Positions 14,972 to 25,926 of a DNA stretch of 64,000 bases are shown in pieces. The position numbers and the translations under genes were made by a program. The number at the start of each line of letters is the position of its first letter. The first letter of the stretch is position 1. Below the pieces are notes generated by a model that made no database searches, was not told the DNA's origin, and saw only the letters and a program-made list of their open reading frames with translations. Source of the DNA: Deltaproteobacteria bacterium (lineage in GTDB: Bacteria; Desulfobacterota; Desulfuromonadia; Desulfuromonadales; BM103); contig JAGXHL010000093.1 in the NCBI GenBank assembly GCA_024636215.1, positions 62,001 through 126,000 of the forward strand, given 5' to 3'.

Positions 14972-17515
14972 TTATTCCTCTGTACTCCCCGGATCGGTGC
15001 GTTTGAAGAAATCCTTGATGGCGTCGGCTATCTCGGCTTGCGGCCTGGTTAAGACCGGCACCTTGGGTAAAGAGTGCAAAAAAAGGCGACCGTAGCCACG
15101 CCTGACCACTCGACTGTCGAGAATCAGGACCACGCCACGATCAGTGCGCTGCCGGATCAAACGGCCAAAGCCCTGGCGGAAACGAATCACGGCTTGTGGG
15201 ACCGTGTACTCCATGAAGGGGTCGCCGCCTGCTTTCGTGATGGCTTCGGCCCGTGCTTCAAGAACCGGTTCCGTAGGCACCCGGAAGGGCAGGCGGGCAA
15301 TGATAACCTGTTCCAGTGAGCGGCCGGGAACATCGACCCCTTCCCAGAAGGAATCGGTGGCAAAGAGAATACTGGTCGGATCCTTGCTGAATTTTTGCAG
15401 CAGGCTGTGCCGGGTGGTTTCTCCCTGACGCAGGACCTGGTAGCCGCGGGCGGCAAGCGTTGGTGCAAGTTCGCCGTGAATGCGGCGTAAGAGACTGTAG
15501 GCGGTAAACAGCACGAAGCTGCGGCCATCGGCTGCCAGCAGCGCCTGCTCGGTCAGATCGCGGACCGCTTCGGCATAGCCGGGACGACCTGGTTCCGGGA
15601 TGTCGGTGGGGATCGCGAGCAGCGCCTGTTTTTCGAAATCGAAAGGAGATTCCAGCATGAGTTCCGTCAGCCGCCCCGGCTCCAGCTCGTTGAGACCGAC
15701 TCTGTGACGCAGAAAGTCAAAGCGACCGGCAACAGTCAGGGTCGCGCTGGTCATGACGACGGTCTGCATGCGTTCCATCAGGGTCTGTCGTAACAGCGTC
15801 GCGACCACCAGGGGGGCGGTGCAAAGCCGGGTAATGACCCCTTCGCCGCGGCCTATGCGGCCTCTGGTGATTTCGAACCAGGTGCAGGTCTGCGGGTCTC
15901 TGGCGACAAAGGCTTGCAGATTGTCGGCAAGCAGTTGCAGCCGCACACTGACGCCTGCAAGGTCGGTACAGAGCGAGCGGCAAGCCTCTGCTGCCTCATC
16001 TGGGAGTTTGCGTAAAGACTTGAGCAGCGCTCGCAGCGCCTCACTGTACTCGCCGGTGCTGCGTGACAGGCTGCGCAGCACGCCCTCGGTTTTACCCCAA
16101 ACCGCTTTTTCGACGAAGGCAGGCACCAGTCTCTGGCGAATCTCCTCGCTTGAACGAATCTCCGCCCCGAGTTCTTTTGCCAGGGTTATTCCGGACTGTT
16201 CCAGGTCTGCGACTGAGTGATCCAGTAACTCCTGGCGTTGGCTAATCAGCGCCTCAATACGGTCATGCAGCTCACGGTAGAGAGCGTCCTGGTCATCCTG
16301 CAGTGAGCGACCAAGTTGTACGATAAGTCGTGGCAGCAAGCCCCGTTGCGGTTTGCGCGGGTGGCGCAGTCTGTTGAGAGTCCGGGCGAAGGCGAAGCGG
16401 GTGACCTGGGTGCTGAAGTAGCGTGTCGCGACCTCTTCAAGATGGTGCGCTTCATCGATCACCAATCTGGAAAATGGCGGCAGAACCGCCATGGCCGAGT
16501 AGTTGTCGGTCTGCTGGCGCAAGGAAAGGTCGGCGAGTAATAGCGCGTGGTTGGCTACCAGGATGTCTGCGCGAGAGGCCCTGCGCCGGGCCTGGTGAAA
16601 AAAACAATTGCCAAAGAAGGGGCACTGGCTGCGGCTGCACTGGTCCGCTTCGCAGCAGACTTCTTCCCAAAGACTGCTGTCGGGCAGGAAGGACAGATCC
16701 TCGCGTGAGCCGTCACCGGTCTGTCCGGCCCATTCCCGCAGCGAGGTCAGCTCACCGACATGTTCGGCATCGAACAGCCCGGGTTCTGCCGTGGCGCTTT
16801 CCAGACGGCGCTTGCAGAGATAGTTGGAGCGGCCTTTGATCAGCTCAACCCGAAAATCCAGACCTGTGGCCCGTTGCAAAAAAGGCAGATCCTTGCGGAT
16901 CAGCTGCTCCTGCAAGTTGATGGTGTTGGTTGAGACCACCAGTCGCTCGCGATTGGCAAGGGTCCAGAGGATGGCCGGGACCAGGTAGGCCAGACTTTTG
17001 CCTGTCCCGGTGCCGGCTTCGACCAGGGCAATGCTGTGATTGTTGAGAGCTTCCGTGACAGCAAAGGCCATCCGCATCTGTTCCGGCCGGTCTTCAAATC
17101 CGGAGAGGCTGTTGCAGACCTGGCCGCCGGGGCCGAGCATCTCCTCAACCTGCCGGAACTCAACGGTTGCCTTCTCTGTCGGCTTGAAGGCCTCGACGAC
17201 GCGGTACAGCTGATTGACCTGGTTGTTGACGATATAGAAGCCGACCCCCATGGAGCCGAGATTGCCGGCGATGGCCAGGTCCGGTTGCGAAGGTTCCAGA
17301 TGGCCGCTGGGGTGATTGTGGATGATGACGTCTCCCGGCCGGCAGGCCTGGAGGATGGCGGGAACCGCTTCACGGTTGCCGCGGGCGAGGATTTCCACAT
17401 CGACGACACATTGTTCTGCGTTGGTTTGGCCGACGCAGAAGACTTCGTTGCCTGCCGATTGCAGAATTTCCTGTCTGAGTTTTTCCTGAGTTTTTAGCGA
17501 GAGGAATTTATCCAT
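14972..17515 (-). CDS. DinG-like superfamily 2 helicase with N-terminal JAB/RadC-like domain
   Basis: The 847-residue protein joins two modules. Residues about 1-110 carry a JAMM-type metal motif, H66-N-H68-PSG with Ser76 and Asp79 (PSQPD) and an upstream Glu41, as in RadC/MPN domains. From about 140 onward it is an XPD/DinG helicase: EAGTGTGKS (166-174), a four-Cys iron-sulphur cluster region (SNYLCKRR, then CCEADQCSRSQCPFFGNC), DEAH box VIDEAHHLEE and C-terminal motifs DSFWEGVDVPG and RQGFGRLIRQ. It likely unwinds DNA at damage or R-loops. The JAB domain could be a metallohydrolase or a binding fold. It is the last gene of a probable operon with the AAA ATPase and selenoprotein. The ribosome-binding site is poor. 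Confidence 0.86.
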   Translation of the reverse strand: MDKFLSLKTQEKLRQEILQSAGNEVFCVGQTNAEQCVVDVEILARGNREAVPAILQACRPGDVIIHNHPSGHLEPSQPDLAIAGNLGSMGVGFYIVNNQVNQLYRVVEAFKPTEKATVEFRQVEEMLGPGGQVCNSLSGFEDRPEQMRMAFAVTEALNNHSIALVEAGTGTGKSLAYLVPAILWTLANRERLVVSTNTINLQEQLIRKDLPFLQRATGLDFRVELIKGRSNYLCKRRLESATAEPGLFDAEHVGELTSLREWAGQTGDGSREDLSFLPDSSLWEEVCCEADQCSRSQCPFFGNCFFHQARRRASRADILVANHALLLADLSLRQQTDNYSAMAVLPPFSRLVIDEAHHLEEVATRYFSTQVTRFAFARTLNRLRHPRKPQRGLLPRLIVQLGRSLQDDQDALYRELHDRIEALISQRQELLDHSVADLEQSGITLAKELGAEIRSSEEIRQRLVPAFVEKAVWGKTEGVLRSLSRSTGEYSEALRALLKSLRKLPDEAAEACRSLCTDLAGVSVRLQLLADNLQAFVARDPQTCTWFEITRGRIGRGEGVITRLCTAPLVVATLLRQTLMERMQTVVMTSATLTVAGRFDFLRHRVGLNELEPGRLTELMLESPFDFEKQALLAIPTDIPEPGRPGYAEAVRDLTEQALLAADGRSFVLFTAYSLLRRIHGELAPTLAARGYQVLRQGETTRHSLLQKFSKDPTSILFATDSFWEGVDVPGRSLEQVIIARLPFRVPTEPVLEARAEAITKAGGDPFMEYTVPQAVIRFRQGFGRLIRQRTDRGVVLILDSRVVRRGYGRLFLHSLPKVPVLTRPQAEIADAIKDFFKRTDPGSTEE

Positions 17516-17589
17516 AAGTGAGAGGCATTATAGAGACGCCTGCTCAATTGTGGAAAGAATTTCTGACCGGGATATGCAGAAGGTCTCAA

Positions 17590-19011
17590 CTACACGTCAA
17601 CGAAGTAGTTCTCGCAGGCATGATCGATGCTGGCCTTGTGCAACTCCGCAGGTTCATCAAAGAAGCGGGCCAGGTCTATGACGTGAGAAACCAGATCACG
17701 CGGATGGCAGGCATTGAAGGGGATATTGTGGCGTCGGTACCAGTTCTCAAGCAGGTGCTCATAGACATCCGGCTTGAACTCAATCCGGTTGTTCTCGCAG
17801 ACGCGTTCGAAGATCTGCCTGAATTCGGCTTCTGTCGGGTGTTCAATCTTTATCTTGTAGCGGATGCGGCGTAGGAATGCTTCGTCGACCAGGCTTTTCG
17901 GGTCAAGGTTGGTGGCAAAAATAACCAGCTGGTCGAAGGGGATTTCGAACTTCATGCCGGTGTGCATCGACATGAAGTCGATCTGCCTGTCGAGGTTGAT
18001 GATCCAGCGGTTCAAGAGGCTTTGAGGGTCCATCTGCTGACGGCCGAAGTCATCGACGATAAACAGACCGTTGTTGGCCTTCATCTGCAAGGGGGCTTCA
18101 TAGAATTTGGCGATCGAGTTGAACTCGAGGTCGAGCATGCGCAAAGTCAGTTCGCCGCCGGCCATGACGATGGGACGTTGCACCCTGACCCAGCGTTGGT
18201 CGATGCTGTTCGATGGCAGCTCCTCATCCGGCAGTTCTGCAACCGGGGTGTGGTTCACCGGATCGAAGACAGTAATAATCTGGCCGCCCACATAGAGGGC
18301 GTGGGGAACAAAGACCGTTTCCGGGAGGACCTGACCGATGGTCTCGGCAATGGTGGTTTTGCCGTTGCCGGGAGGCCCGTAGATGAACATGGGGGCGCCG
18401 GAGCTGATCGCCGGGCCAAGACGATTGAGCATATGGTCGCTGATGACGATGTGGGAGAAGGCGGCCTGGACCACGGCATCTTTGACGGTAATATTCTGGA
18501 TCGACTGATTTTCGACCATCTCTTTGTAATCGTCGAGTACGACGGGGGCGGGGCCGGTGTAACGACAGATTTCCATGAGCTCTCCGGCGATTTTTTTGCC
18601 GGTGGCGGTCACGATGAAATTGAAGGAGGTCTTGACAAACTGGCTTGCGCCGCGCACTTCCACTAACTTTTCGCGCCGCAGCAGCTCAATGGCCTCATCC
18701 ATGATATTTATGGGCAGGCCGATACGTTTCGACAGATCCCCCAGGCGAAATTCGCCCATGGAGACGATGTGCTTTAGAGCCAGGTCAGCGATAAAGTTCA
18801 GGTCGAGACCGGTTGCTTCAACGGTTTCAGGGCTCGACGGAGTGCGTTTAAAAAAGGATTTGAGCTGGCTTTCGCTGATATAACCCAATGCGACCAGATT
18901 CTGACCCAGTCGGCCACCGTGCAGACGTTGTCGGTCAGCTGCTTCGTTGAGTTGCTCTTTGCTGACAACCTGTTGATTGAGCCTCTGCTGGTTTGTGCGT
19001 CTGCTTATCAT
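17590..19011 (-). CDS. AAA ATPase with N-terminal MshEN-like domain
   Basis: The 473-residue protein has a short N-terminal module (about 8-55) whose segment GRLGQNLVALGYISESQL resembles the MshEN/GspE-N motif that can bind cyclic di-GMP. A winged-helix-like region follows (about 70-150). The AAA ATPase core has Walker A GPPGNGKT (212-219) and Walker B LFIVDDFG (about 310). Family members are common in delta-proteobacteria but their role is not established. It follows the selenoprotein gene by 18 bases and precedes the helicase gene by 74, so the three probably form one transcript. An N-terminal module of the same kind occurs in the protein at 22522. Confidence 0.72.
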   Translation of the reverse strand: MISRRTNQQRLNQQVVSKEQLNEAADRQRLHGGRLGQNLVALGYISESQLKSFFKRTPSSPETVEATGLDLNFIADLALKHIVSMGEFRLGDLSKRIGLPINIMDEAIELLRREKLVEVRGASQFVKTSFNFIVTATGKKIAGELMEICRYTGPAPVVLDDYKEMVENQSIQNITVKDAVVQAAFSHIVISDHMLNRLGPAISSGAPMFIYGPPGNGKTTIAETIGQVLPETVFVPHALYVGGQIITVFDPVNHTPVAELPDEELPSNSIDQRWVRVQRPIVMAGGELTLRMLDLEFNSIAKFYEAPLQMKANNGLFIVDDFGRQQMDPQSLLNRWIINLDRQIDFMSMHTGMKFEIPFDQLVIFATNLDPKSLVDEAFLRRIRYKIKIEHPTEAEFRQIFERVCENNRIEFKPDVYEHLLENWYRRHNIPFNACHPRDLVSHVIDLARFFDEPAELHKASIDHACENYFVDV

Positions 19012-19029
19012 AACCTCTCCTGTGACAAT

Positions 19030-19287
19030 CTATTCTTCACCGGTCAGTTCTGCCTGCATACGTTTAACGAAGTTCTTGGCCCGGCCCGAAGGGGCGATGA
19101 TGCCGTAAGCCATTGCTTCACGAAGTTCTTCTTCAGATGCACCGGCCTGCTTCGCGACCGCGAAGTGTTTGGTGAGTCAGTCCGGACAGTTGACCGCTAC
19201 GGCACAGGCAACCCTGATCAGTTCGCGGGTTTTAAGGTCAAGGACTTCCGAGAATTCATAATCAAGGATCTGTTTGTTAACTTTCAT
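19030..19287 (-). CDS. CMD/AhpD-like selenoprotein with in-frame UGA (Sec37)
   Basis: Read with UGA as selenocysteine the ORF gives 85 residues, starting MKVNKQILDYEF and ending LTGEE. It matches the carboxymuconolactone decarboxylase/AhpD fold, with the redox motif CPDU at residues 34-37 where relatives have CxxC, followed by LTKHFAVAKQAGAS. The frame stays open on both sides of the UGA and similarity continues across it. A stem-loop with a GG-containing apical loop lies 17 bases after the UGA, as bacterial SECIS elements require. GGAG precedes the ATG. Likely a thiol/selenol peroxidase or disulphide reductase. It heads a probable operon with the AAA ATPase and JAB-DinG. The alternative, a nonsense-mutated pseudogene, seems less likely. 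Confidence 0.82.
19150..19179 (-). promoter_or_regulatory. Bacterial SECIS element after UGA codon
   Basis: On the minus strand UGA (19179-19177) is followed by 11 bases, then CTTCGC, loop GGTC, GCGAAG. The 6-bp stem puts the apical loop, with G in its first two positions, 17 bases after UGA, inside the window bacterial SelB recognises. Confidence 0.72.
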
Positions 19288-19552
19288 AGTCTAAGTCTCC
19301 GATGAAAAAATTAATAGCTATATTTATAGCAGGTTACCTGAGTTATGCATCATTTGCGGGACTCTTTTCAGGGGTCCGTCTGCAACGTGCACAAATTATT
19401 CCCGGTGCTATTCTTGTAATGGACCAGCTGAGTTACTACATTGAGTGCACAGGCTGAGGGCTGCTGTGATCGGGCTCTTCCTTATGAGGTAGAGAAGGGA
19501 TCTTTGGACCGTCAGTTCTGTATGAGGCTTTTTATAACAAGGAGAATCGTTC

Positions 19553-22163
<2,611 letters not shown>

Positions 22164-22165
<2 letters not shown>

Positions 22166-22328
22166 CAGGCTGTCGGACTATCCATGAGCCGGCTGCAAAT
22201 CCGGCTGTTTGGCCCATATTTCTGCTCTTTTTTGATCCATAGCTACGGCTATGAACCTACAAAGGAGCTAAAATCTGTTCTCAAACATCCAAATTTTCGC
22301 TTCGGCCCGTATAGCCCGACAGTCTGCT
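22164..22328. repeat. Palindromic repeat element, long copy (165 bp)
   Basis: The left end AGCAGGCTGTCGGACTAT and the right end, read in reverse AGCAGACTGTCGGGCTAT, are imperfect terminal inverted repeats. The centre can also fold (CATAGCTACGGCTATG near 22242). It overlaps the last two bases of the clpB stop TAG. A 64-bp version with the same ends lies at 40830. The remaining gap 22329-22521 holds no gene and only a weak TTGGAT/TAGTAT promoter candidate near 22443-22470. Confidence 0.85.
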
Positions 22329-22521
22329 AGCAGACTCATGGAAATCCAGAGACTGCTTGAGCTGAATTTTCTGCTTATAAAAAGGGCTTTATAAAAAGGG
22401 GGGTGCATTCTCATCGCAGCGAGGTTACAATTTACTGAAATAGTTGGATTCTTATTGGGATGTGTTAGTATGCCAAATAGTCTGGAAAAGTGAGGGGCGT
22501 CTCTTGCGCAGGTGAGGTTGT

Positions 22522-23376
22522 ATGGCTAAGCGTAAACGCTTCGGGGAAATTCTGGTTGATGCTAAAGTTGTTGATGAGCGTCAACTGGAACGTGCTCTGG
22601 AAAAGCAGAAAGGAACGGGGCGCCGCCTTGGCCAGGTTCTGGAACAGATGGGGGTCGTCACCGAGCGTGATATTGCGGCAGCGCTGGCCCGTCAATTCGG
22701 CTTCAAAACCGTCACCAATATTGCCCGGGCCAGCTTCAGCGCTGAACTCCTTGGCCTTTTCGATAGCGACACGGCCTCAAATAAAATGCTCTTTCCGCTG
22801 AAGAAGGAAGGCAGCACTCTTTTTTTGGCCATGGTCAATCCCCTCGATATCGAAGTCATCGACAACCTTTCGTTCAAGAATGGTCTGCGTGTCATACCCT
22901 GTGTCACCACACCTTCAGAGATCCAGTCAGCGGTTAACCGGCATTATCTGAAAATTGTAGAGCAGAGCCATGAGCCGGACGCCTGGTGGACGGTTCTGGT
23001 GGTTGATGATCAGGACCTGGTGCGTTCTGCGGCCGTGGCTGCTCTGAAACGCGAAGGCTACAATCTGCTTGAAGCGGCCAATGGCGCCGATGGCCTGAAA
23101 GTGACCTTGCAGCAAAAACCGCATCTGGTGATCGCTGATACGGTCATGCCGCGAATGGACGGTTATGAAATGTTCCGCGCAATCCAGGCCAATCTCGAGA
23201 TCAAGCATATCCCCGTGATTGCTCTCTCTTCAAAATCCACGCCAGAGGAAGAGGCCAAGCTGCTCGAGATGGGGTATTTCGATTTTATTGCCAAGCCGAT
23301 CAACCCGGTTCGCCTGGTGGCGCGTATCAGGCACGCACTGCGGATCATCTACGGTAACAGCCCGCCCCCTCGTTAA
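22522..23376 (+). CDS. MshEN domain-response regulator receiver protein
   Basis: The 284-residue protein has an N-terminal MshEN/GspE-N domain (about 5-145) with two tandem motifs, KRFGEILVDAKVVDERQLER and RLGQVLEQMGVVTERDIAA. In type II secretion and pilus ATPases this domain can bind cyclic di-GMP. A receiver domain follows (about 156-280): acidic pair Asp162/Asp163, phospho-acceptor Asp206 (IADTVMPRMDG), and Lys in FIAKPIN. There is no ATPase or output domain, so it probably signals by protein contact, perhaps combining a phosphorylation and a second-messenger input. The ATG follows AGGTGAGG closely. A stand-alone gene. Confidence 0.8.
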   Translation: MAKRKRFGEILVDAKVVDERQLERALEKQKGTGRRLGQVLEQMGVVTERDIAAALARQFGFKTVTNIARASFSAELLGLFDSDTASNKMLFPLKKEGSTLFLAMVNPLDIEVIDNLSFKNGLRVIPCVTTPSEIQSAVNRHYLKIVEQSHEPDAWWTVLVVDDQDLVRSAAVAALKREGYNLLEAANGADGLKVTLQQKPHLVIADTVMPRMDGYEMFRAIQANLEIKHIPVIALSSKSTPEEEAKLLEMGYFDFIAKPINPVRLVARIRHALRIIYGNSPPPR

Positions 23377-23489
23377 GCTTCTTTTTTTATAATACGAAGG
23401 TATTCAGACAAGCAGAAAAGGCTTGCCTTTTTTATTTAGAACCATATAATTGACAAAAAAGGTCATAAATAACAAGAAAGGAATTCACC

Positions 23490-23765
23490 ATGCGCATTGA
23501 TATTCTTTGTAAACCGGAAGGCAGCCAACGCGGTGAACGTCTCCTTGATAATGTCCGTAAAGCTCTCAACGAGATGGATGTCCGCGCAGAGGTTCATCTT
23601 TTTTGTGATCGTCGCAAGTTGGTCGATAATAGGGTTTATGTTGCTCCGGCCCTGCTTATTGACGATATCGTCCGGGTTGCAGGAAGGGTCCCCGAGATCA
23701 ATGAGATCAAGTCATTTATTGTCGAACGGCCCCGTTATGTCGAGCGCATGAGAGAGGTGGCGTAA
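23490..23765 (+). CDS. Small thioredoxin-fold-like protein without CxxC
   Basis: The 91-residue protein starts MRIDILCKPEG and ends with a segment like the second half of a thioredoxin fold (VYVAPALLIDDIVRVAGRVPEINEIKSFI: a cis-Pro-like APAL then a G-x-P turn). Only single Cys residues are present (Cys7, Cys39), so it lacks a normal redox pair. GAAAGGAATTC precedes the ATG and a terminator follows. Function unknown; a regulator or binding protein is possible. Confidence 0.6.
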   Translation: MRIDILCKPEGSQRGERLLDNVRKALNEMDVRAEVHLFCDRRKLVDNRVYVAPALLIDDIVRVAGRVPEINEIKSFIVERPRYVERMREVA

Positions 23766-23798
23766 GCAACTTGCATGTGAAAATAATCTGACTTTTCA

Positions 23799-23826
23799 CG
23801 GGGTCCTGTTCGCAGGGCCCCGTTTC
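23799..23826 (+). terminator. Intrinsic terminator after the thioredoxin-fold-like gene
   Basis: CGGGGTCCTG, loop TTCG, CAGGGCCCCG form a 10-bp stem with one mismatch, followed by TTTCTCATT. The following 110 bases to the next gene hold nothing recognisable. Confidence 0.8.
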
Positions 23827-23936
23827 TCATTCATGCAGTCATTTCCCGTGCAGGATTTGATCGCTGGCTGATCCACTTCAGCAAGACACCAGAGCTGCTT
23901 TTCTCAAGAGATGTTCCTGTGGCGGGCAGTAATGTT

Positions 23937-25808
23937 CTATTCTGCAACCGGTTGCAACAAGCCTTCGTAAACTGCAAACTCAACCAACTCTTTGCCGGTG
24001 GCCTGCGCCAGGCTTCCTGCAAAAATTTCCCTGGGGCTGAGCTTGCTGTTACTCTCCCGCAGTAATTTCAACATCTCTTCGCTTAACGATTCACAAAACA
24101 CCTCATTCTCCCGGCGCATAAACAGCGCTACCGAGCCGACCGGTCTGAACAGGCTGGCAAACTCGTCCAATTGCATCTCTTCAACCTCAAGCAGGTCAAG
24201 AATCTCATAAGCAAAGGGGACCAGACGACATTGACTGGAGCGCTGCCAGGGGGTTTCCCAGAGGTTTGTGCGGGGGTCGAGCTGTTGCTGAGGGGGGAGC
24301 AGTTCTTCGCCGAGAAGGGTTTCCGCGTAGTGGAAATGATAACAGAGCAGGTCAAGAAAAACGCTGTTCAAATGGCCTTGACCGGTCTTTTGCAGTTGTT
24401 GGCCAAGGTAGCTCTGCAACAGGTGATATGCATCGTCGGCACTCCACCGACTGGTCAGCATCAACTGCTGTAGGTCGACACCCTCTTGCTGCAGGGCCCA
24501 CTTGAAAAAATCCTCGAAGAGTTCGCTCGGAGGGATTTGCAAGGCCTGCATGATTGCCGGGAAGAAGGCAACCGCTCGTCCGGTGTTATAGAAAAGGTCG
24601 ACGGCTGCAGAGAGCCGGCGGCAGAGTTCCAGCTCTTCGCTTGTCCAGTTGCTTGAAGAAATCAGTTCATAGGGTGGTTCCGGTTGAGCTTTAATGCCGT
24701 AGCGGTCACGCTGCTGAGCCAGACGGGTTCCCGGCAGGATCGACAAGGGGAAGATGTGGATGTGGTTCGGTGCAAAGCCGAGCAGGGTATCCAGACTGTC
24801 CCGGAAGCCGGCGTAATTGTCCTGTGGCAGGCCGAAGATAAGATCAAAGCCGTAGATGACCCCTTGATCGGCCAGAAGGCCAATTTTTTCAGTCAGAGTC
24901 TCCAGGTCAAGTGGCCGGTGCACTGCTCTTAAGACCGGTTCATGGATTGATTGCAAGCCCAGTTGCACGGAACAATTCAACTGACTTATCAAGCCGGCTG
25001 TTCGGCGGTCAATAAAGTCCACTTTGGCTTCGAGGTGGTAGTGAATCTGTGGCGCTTTTTCGAGCAGGAGCTCCAGCAGGGCAATACCGCGCTCTGGCGG
25101 GTGATTGAAGGTTGAGTCAAGGACCCAGACCTGGGTCACGCCGGCAGCGACAAACAATTCAAGTTCTTTTTCCAGACGTTGTCGGCCTATGCCACGGACT
25201 CCGGCGTGGCCCCGTGCTTCGAAGCAGTAATCGCATGAGAAAGCGCAGCCACGCGCAACCTCCCAGAGGACCCCGCCGCAAGCCTCAGGTTTAAGGACGC
25301 TGGTGAGCCATGCTGAGGGAGCCTGCTCAAGCTCGTGAAGACACGCCTCCGGGCCGGAAAAGACGGTGCCCTGCGTCACCCAGGTTACACCCGGTAAAGG
25401 GTGTGCGGGGAGATCCTCTGCCAGAGCGTTGATCAAGCCTACAAAGGCGGTTTCTCCTTCACCATGCACGAGTGCTGTCCAGGGGGCTGCCGCCAGCAAA
25501 CCCTCCGGGTCGCCTGTGGCCTCGGGTCCGCCGATAATCAGACGAAGATGGGGAGCTTGTCTGTGGAGCTCTTGTGCAATTGTGATGATCCGTAAACGGT
25601 TCCAGACGTAAACCGGGAAGGCGACGACATCTGGTTGTGCCCCGAGTATTGTGGTGATAATTTCTCGGTCGGTCTGTTCTGGGAAAGCGTCAATCAGGAC
25701 GCTGGCTCGAGATAGAACTTCAGGCAGGGCCGCGGCCAGACAGCCGGCTGCCAGTGAAACAGCCTGAGTGGAGCGGCGAACGTGGAGGGTGCAAAATACG
25801 ATTTTCAT
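23937..25808 (-). CDS. B12-binding radical SAM protein (DUF4080-type)
   Basis: The 623-residue protein has an N-terminal cobalamin-binding Rossmann domain (about 1-135, with IIGGPEATGDPE). The radical SAM core has the cluster motif CAFSCDYC (Cys188, Cys192, Cys195), and a long C-terminal helical region (about 400-620) is of the DUF4080 kind. Proteins of this architecture include methylases and ring-rearranging enzymes, but no substrate is known for the group. It is followed on the same strand by nothing for 110 bases. Upstream patatin and MXAN_5187-like genes share its orientation, so it may be the last gene of that unit. Confidence 0.82.
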   Translation of the reverse strand: MKIVFCTLHVRRSTQAVSLAAGCLAAALPEVLSRASVLIDAFPEQTDREIITTILGAQPDVVAFPVYVWNRLRIITIAQELHRQAPHLRLIIGGPEATGDPEGLLAAAPWTALVHGEGETAFVGLINALAEDLPAHPLPGVTWVTQGTVFSGPEACLHELEQAPSAWLTSVLKPEACGGVLWEVARGCAFSCDYCFEARGHAGVRGIGRQRLEKELELFVAAGVTQVWVLDSTFNHPPERGIALLELLLEKAPQIHYHLEAKVDFIDRRTAGLISQLNCSVQLGLQSIHEPVLRAVHRPLDLETLTEKIGLLADQGVIYGFDLIFGLPQDNYAGFRDSLDTLLGFAPNHIHIFPLSILPGTRLAQQRDRYGIKAQPEPPYELISSSNWTSEELELCRRLSAAVDLFYNTGRAVAFFPAIMQALQIPPSELFEDFFKWALQQEGVDLQQLMLTSRWSADDAYHLLQSYLGQQLQKTGQGHLNSVFLDLLCYHFHYAETLLGEELLPPQQQLDPRTNLWETPWQRSSQCRLVPFAYEILDLLEVEEMQLDEFASLFRPVGSVALFMRRENEVFCESLSEEMLKLLRESNSKLSPREIFAGSLAQATGKELVEFAVYEGLLQPVAE

Positions 25809-25926
25809 AAAGATATCAAGCTCCTTTGAGTTTACCGAGCCGTTTCCCCTTCGTCAACCGGTGCAGAGCGTCAACCAGTGCAAAGCGTCAAGCACTGGGT
25901 GACAGAATCAGTGCTGCGGTTAAACT

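Noticed and set aside
19177..19179. The UGA in the CMD-like gene as a simple nonsense mutation or frameshift
   Set aside because: It replaces exactly the redox Cys position, the frame stays open, and a SECIS-like hairpin follows at the right distance.
19302..19457. 51-residue ORF with a signal-like N-terminus upstream of clpB
   Set aside because: No ribosome-binding site, no recognised homology, and it lies where the selenoprotein and clpB promoters are expected.
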